Shown one piece after another: positions 6,847 to 9,127 of a stretch of DNA of 9,127 bases. The position numbers and the translations under genes were made by a program. This stretch comes from Gammaproteobacteria bacterium (GTDB lineage: Bacteria; Pseudomonadota; Gammaproteobacteria; Pseudomonadales; UBA7434), in contig JAJRPK010000061.1 of assembly GCA_024280785.1 (NCBI GenBank), positions 1 through 9,127 on the forward strand, written 5' to 3'. The first letter of the stretch is position 1. Every line of letters starts with the position of its first letter. The notes below the pieces were generated by a model. The model saw only the letters and a list, made by a program, of their open reading frames with translations, did not search any database and was not told the DNA's origin.

Positions 6847-7189
6847 CTGATTGACAAGCATTTAAGCTAGGCCAACAATAACGCTGGGATATGCGAGATT
6901 TGTGTGCCAAAAACGCATTTTCACCTCAATTGCAGATAGAGTAAGATGAGCGCAGCTGTTAATGACAATCACGGCCAGTTATTGAAAGATAGCACCCTTC
7001 GTCGCTATCAAACTATTTAGCAGTGATAAACTCGCTGCGACGCACCGTGACAGCGGGTTTAAAACACCATTCGGGCATCTTGAACCTGTCGGTTTACTGG
7101 CTCGAATAGGATGATTTTCATTTTTACACCGTATTTCAGCCGCGCATTTATCCGCTGAAATTAGAGGCACCCACTTTGAGGCACCCATC
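6847..7189 (+). other. Non-coding gap before the Rieske gene, with a candidate promoter and a hairpin
   Basis: No supported gene lies here. TTGACA (6851-6856) followed after 17 nt by AACAAT (6874-6879) is a possible sigma70 promoter with a perfect -35 and a mediocre -10. Further on, AAACTCGCTG (7028-7037) pairs with CAGCGGGTTT (7051-7060) over 10 bp with one G-U; it has a 13-nt loop and no T-run. A transcript from the first site would have a leader of about 300 nt. I see no terminator for the hydrolase. Confidence 0.35.
7164..7187 (+). promoter_or_regulatory. Duplicated ribosome-binding block of the Rieske gene
   Basis: The 10-mer GAGGCACCCA occurs at 7164-7173 and again at 7178-7187. The second GAGG is 8 nt before the ATG at 7190, ideal for initiation, and it fixes the start. 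The first copy is 22 nt from the ATG and too far to serve it directly. Confidence 0.7.
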
Positions 7190-8281
7190 ATGGCATTAGC
7201 AGCAGATTACAACCTCGGCCCATCCGTATACCCAAGGGGCTGGTTTATTGTCGCCGAGGCAAACGAACTCGATGATGGTGCAAAAGCCGTCCGTTTTTTC
7301 GGCCAGGACTTTGCGCTCTATCGCGGTGAAAGCGGTCGTGTCGTCATGCTCGATGCCTACTGTGCTCATATGGGTACGCATTTGGCCGCCAGTAAAAGCC
7401 CGGTGATTGTTCAAACCGACAAACAAATTGAAGGTGATTCAATCCGTTGCCCGTACCACGGCTGGCGTTATGCTCCCGATGGCACACTGGATGACATCCC
7501 TTACCATGATGGCCCCTGTCCAAAATCCGGCTCGATTAACTCTTATCATGTCGAAGAGGTCATGGGTTGCATTATGATGTGGTTCGACCCTGAGGGAGGA
7601 GAGCCAGAATACGCAGCTCCAAAACTCAAAGAATGGGACGATCCACAGTGGGTTCGCTGGGAACTCGACCATTTGGGCGAGCTAGCAATACACCCTCAAG
7701 AAATACTCGACAATATGGCCGATTGCACGCACTTGGGGCCCACCCATGGAGCACCCTGCGAATATTTCGAAAACGAATTTAAAGATCATATCGTTATTCA
7801 ACGTCAAGGTGGATTTCACCACACTTATGGCTGCTATCTAACGAGTTTTACTTGGTATACCGGCCCAGGCGTTTTATTATCGAAACAAGATTTTGGCGGC
7901 TCTATATCCTATGAACTTATTGCTAACACACCCATCGAAGACGGCCTCATTAAAGTCTGGCACGCGGCCTTAGCAAAGGGTGAAAACGCTCCTCCATCTG
8001 CAGAAGATATCGCGGCAGCAAAAGAAGTTCAGGCCGGCGCTCTCTATGCCTTTGCCGCCGACTTCGATGTCTGGAAACACAAGCGGCCTGCCATTAAAAT
8101 TATGCAACTCAAAAAAGACGGGCCCTTTAAATTAGGCCGACAATGGTATCAGCAGTTTTATGACACCCGTGAGAATGCTAAAAACTATACTTCAGATATC
8201 AACGGCATTCATTTAATTAACGATTTTCCTGCACCGACCGATGAAAATCGTCAACTAGAGAACGACATTAATATAAAATAG
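7190..8281 (+). CDS. Rieske non-haem iron oxygenase, KshA-like oxygenase component
   Basis: A 363-residue oxygenase. The Rieske [2Fe-2S] cluster ligands are C58-x-H60 and C87-x-x-H90 (CPYHGWRYAPDG). The mononuclear iron site is in the motif N175-x2-D178-x2-H181-x4-H186 (EILDNMADCTHLGPTHG), with a probable carboxylate ligand in AADFDVWKHK (Asp291 or Asp293). PRGWFIVAE near the N-terminus and the D-x-x-VWKHK motif point to the 3-ketosteroid 9alpha-hydroxylase (KshA)-like branch, which hydroxylates steroid nuclei with electrons from a separate reductase. No reductase or ferredoxin is visible nearby. The loop between the two cluster motifs is 26 residues (61-86), longer than the classical 16-17. 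Substrate is inferred, not shown. Start is set by the Shine-Dalgarno at 7178; a strong terminator follows at 8306-8343. Confidence 0.9.
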   Translation: MALAADYNLGPSVYPRGWFIVAEANELDDGAKAVRFFGQDFALYRGESGRVVMLDAYCAHMGTHLAASKSPVIVQTDKQIEGDSIRCPYHGWRYAPDGTLDDIPYHDGPCPKSGSINSYHVEEVMGCIMMWFDPEGGEPEYAAPKLKEWDDPQWVRWELDHLGELAIHPQEILDNMADCTHLGPTHGAPCEYFENEFKDHIVIQRQGGFHHTYGCYLTSFTWYTGPGVLLSKQDFGGSISYELIANTPIEDGLIKVWHAALAKGENAPPSAEDIAAAKEVQAGALYAFAADFDVWKHKRPAIKIMQLKKDGPFKLGRQWYQQFYDTRENAKNYTSDINGIHLINDFPAPTDENRQLENDINIK

Positions 8282-8305
8282 TTTCTGTGCATTGTTGAAC
8301 GGCTC

Positions 8306-8343
8306 AAAAAAAGCGGCACTATTAGTTAGTGGCCGCTTTTTTT
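8306..8343 (+). terminator. Strong intrinsic terminator after the Rieske gene
   Basis: Seven A, then GCGGC-ACT, a 7-nt loop, AGT-GGCCGC and seven T. The stem AGCGGCACT/AGTGGCCGCT has a single bulged base, and the flanking A and T runs extend it. It begins 25 nt past the Rieske stop. The flanking A and T runs make it potentially bidirectional. It ends only 26 nt before the start of the next gene on the same strand. Confidence 0.9.
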
Positions 8344-8369
8344 ATTCTAGACTTTGATTTGGAGAACCC

Positions 8370-9127
8370 ATGAAAGACAACGAAACTATTGTCTGCGACC
8401 CCAATAAAATCACCCGCGAATGGCTAAGCCAAGTACTGCTTGAAAGAAAAGTAATTACCTCGGGGGCAGTAACCCACATTTCCTATACCATTATCGGAAC
8501 AGGGAAAATGGGTGACAATGCTAGACTCACATTAAAATACGACAGTAAAGCCAATCTGCAATCTCCGCCCCAAACTATTATCGCAAAGTTACCCGCAATG
8601 GATACCGCTGCTAGAAGCATGGCTTCATCATCGGGCGCTTACGCCCGCGAAGTTTGCTTTTACGATGCCGAGGCAAAGATCACCTCTATGCACTTGCCTA
8701 GAGTATATTACAGTGCAGTGAATGAAGCCGGTGATGAATTTATTATTTTAATGGAGGATTTAGCGCCTGCCGAACCCGGCAATCAGCTCATTGGCGAAAC
8801 CAAAGATCGTGCGAGTTTAGCGATGATCGAAGCCGCCAAACTTCACGCAGCCTTTTGGGGTGCAGAGAATCTAAGCGCTGATCATATTACCAAGCCTTAC
8901 GAGTCTGACGCCGCTGAATTTGGTGGTGCCTTACTTAAAGATGCTTGGCCAAAATTTTTAGCGCGCTTTAGACAGGGGTTGAGTGATGAATGCATCGCTT
9001 TTGGTGACCAATTTACCGCTAACTACACAAGCTGGGTGCAACGTTTTTCTGGCGACCGCACCTTGATCCATTGTGATTTCAGATCCGAAAATATTTTATT
9101 CATAGACAATGACGGTTCATCTTCCCG
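8370..9127 (+). CDS. EcKL/APH-like phosphotransferase family protein, cut by the right edge
   Basis: The 252 visible residues start MKDNETIVCDPNKITREWLS. They show a kinase-like fold: a glycine-containing loop IIGTGKMGDNARLTLKY (41-57), the probable ATP-binding lysine in IIAKLPAM (Lys73), helix glutamate in YAREVCFYDAE (Glu94), the hinge FIILMEDLAP (124-133), and the catalytic loop LIHCDFRSENILF (His234, Asp236, Asn241). The HxD-x4-N catalytic loop and the MEDL hinge fit the ecdysteroid-kinase-like / aminoglycoside phosphotransferase superfamily, whose bacterial members often sit in steroid and lipid catabolic regions. The second metal-binding Asp (DFG-like) lies beyond the edge. The ATG at 8370 has GGAGA 4 nt upstream. 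A strong terminator ends 26 nt before the ATG, so its transcript must arise by read-through or from a promoter overlapping the terminator. Confidence 0.85.
   Translation, partial: MKDNETIVCDPNKITREWLSQVLLERKVITSGAVTHISYTIIGTGKMGDNARLTLKYDSKANLQSPPQTIIAKLPAMDTAARSMASSSGAYAREVCFYDAEAKITSMHLPRVYYSAVNEAGDEFIILMEDLAPAEPGNQLIGETKDRASLAMIEAAKLHAAFWGAENLSADHITKPYESDAAEFGGALLKDAWPKFLARFRQGLSDECIAFGDQFTANYTSWVQRFSGDRTLIHCDFRSENILFIDNDGSSS

Noticed and set aside
6590..6910. Minus-strand 106-codon frame over the hydrolase 3' end
   Set aside because: Antisense to the conserved GQYD and GMIHGF segments of the hydrolase; composition is that of a shadow frame.
6979..7191. Minus-strand 70-codon frame in the gap before the Rieske gene
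   Set aside because: Its ATG is simply the complement of the Rieske start (CATG), there is no ribosome-binding site, and the peptide shows no domain. It is the only candidate for a gene in this gap and I cannot support it.
7196..7672. Two minus-strand frames (7196-7426 and 7439-7672) within the Rieske gene
   Set aside because: Both are antisense to the cluster-binding domain and have no independent evidence.

Overview
The window looks like part of a chromosome from a free-living, probably marine gammaproteobacterium. The evidence is a full-length GreB, a YcaR/UPF0434 protein next to a HIT protein, classical Shine-Dalgarno sites and intrinsic terminators, moderate GC, and a large set of lipid or steroid-type accessory catabolic enzymes. 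The genus cannot be fixed from the sequence.

Left part (1-2241) is housekeeping. Three genes lie on the minus strand: an M23-family peptidase-like exported protein (599-1459), then a ycaR-like gene (265-459) that is 1 nt from a truncated HIT-family gene (1-263). The last two have a good candidate promoter at 538-566. Divergent from the peptidase is greB (1661-2203). An intrinsic terminator at 2207-2241 follows greB but is oriented for the opposite-strand gene.

Middle and right part (2275-9127) is an accessory catabolic region. On the minus strand are a DUF1214 protein (2275-3360), a sulfotransferase (3673-4839) and a tandem EthD-domain protein (4930-5724). Diverging on the plus strand are an HSL-type alpha/beta hydrolase (5935-6846), a KshA-like Rieske oxygenase (7190-8281) and the start of an EcKL/APH-type phosphotransferase (8370 to the right edge). 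Together this resembles gene sets found around degradation of steroids or other polycyclic or terpenoid lipids: ring hydroxylation by the Rieske enzyme, ester cleavage by the hydrolase, and phosphoryl or sulfuryl transfer to hydroxyl groups by the kinase-like protein and sulfotransferase. The substrate is inferred and no single gene proves it.

The non-coding structure is richer than usual. There is a 118-bp element with perfect 34-bp inverted repeats (3452-3569) carrying a REP-like hairpin. A strong 12+12 palindrome (3404-3433) sits over the -35 position of the DUF1214 promoter. Paired palindromes precede the sulfotransferase, and three families of short direct repeats fill the divergent EthD/hydrolase promoter region. 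The Rieske gene has a duplicated ribosome-binding block. A strong terminator ends only 26 nt before the kinase start codon.
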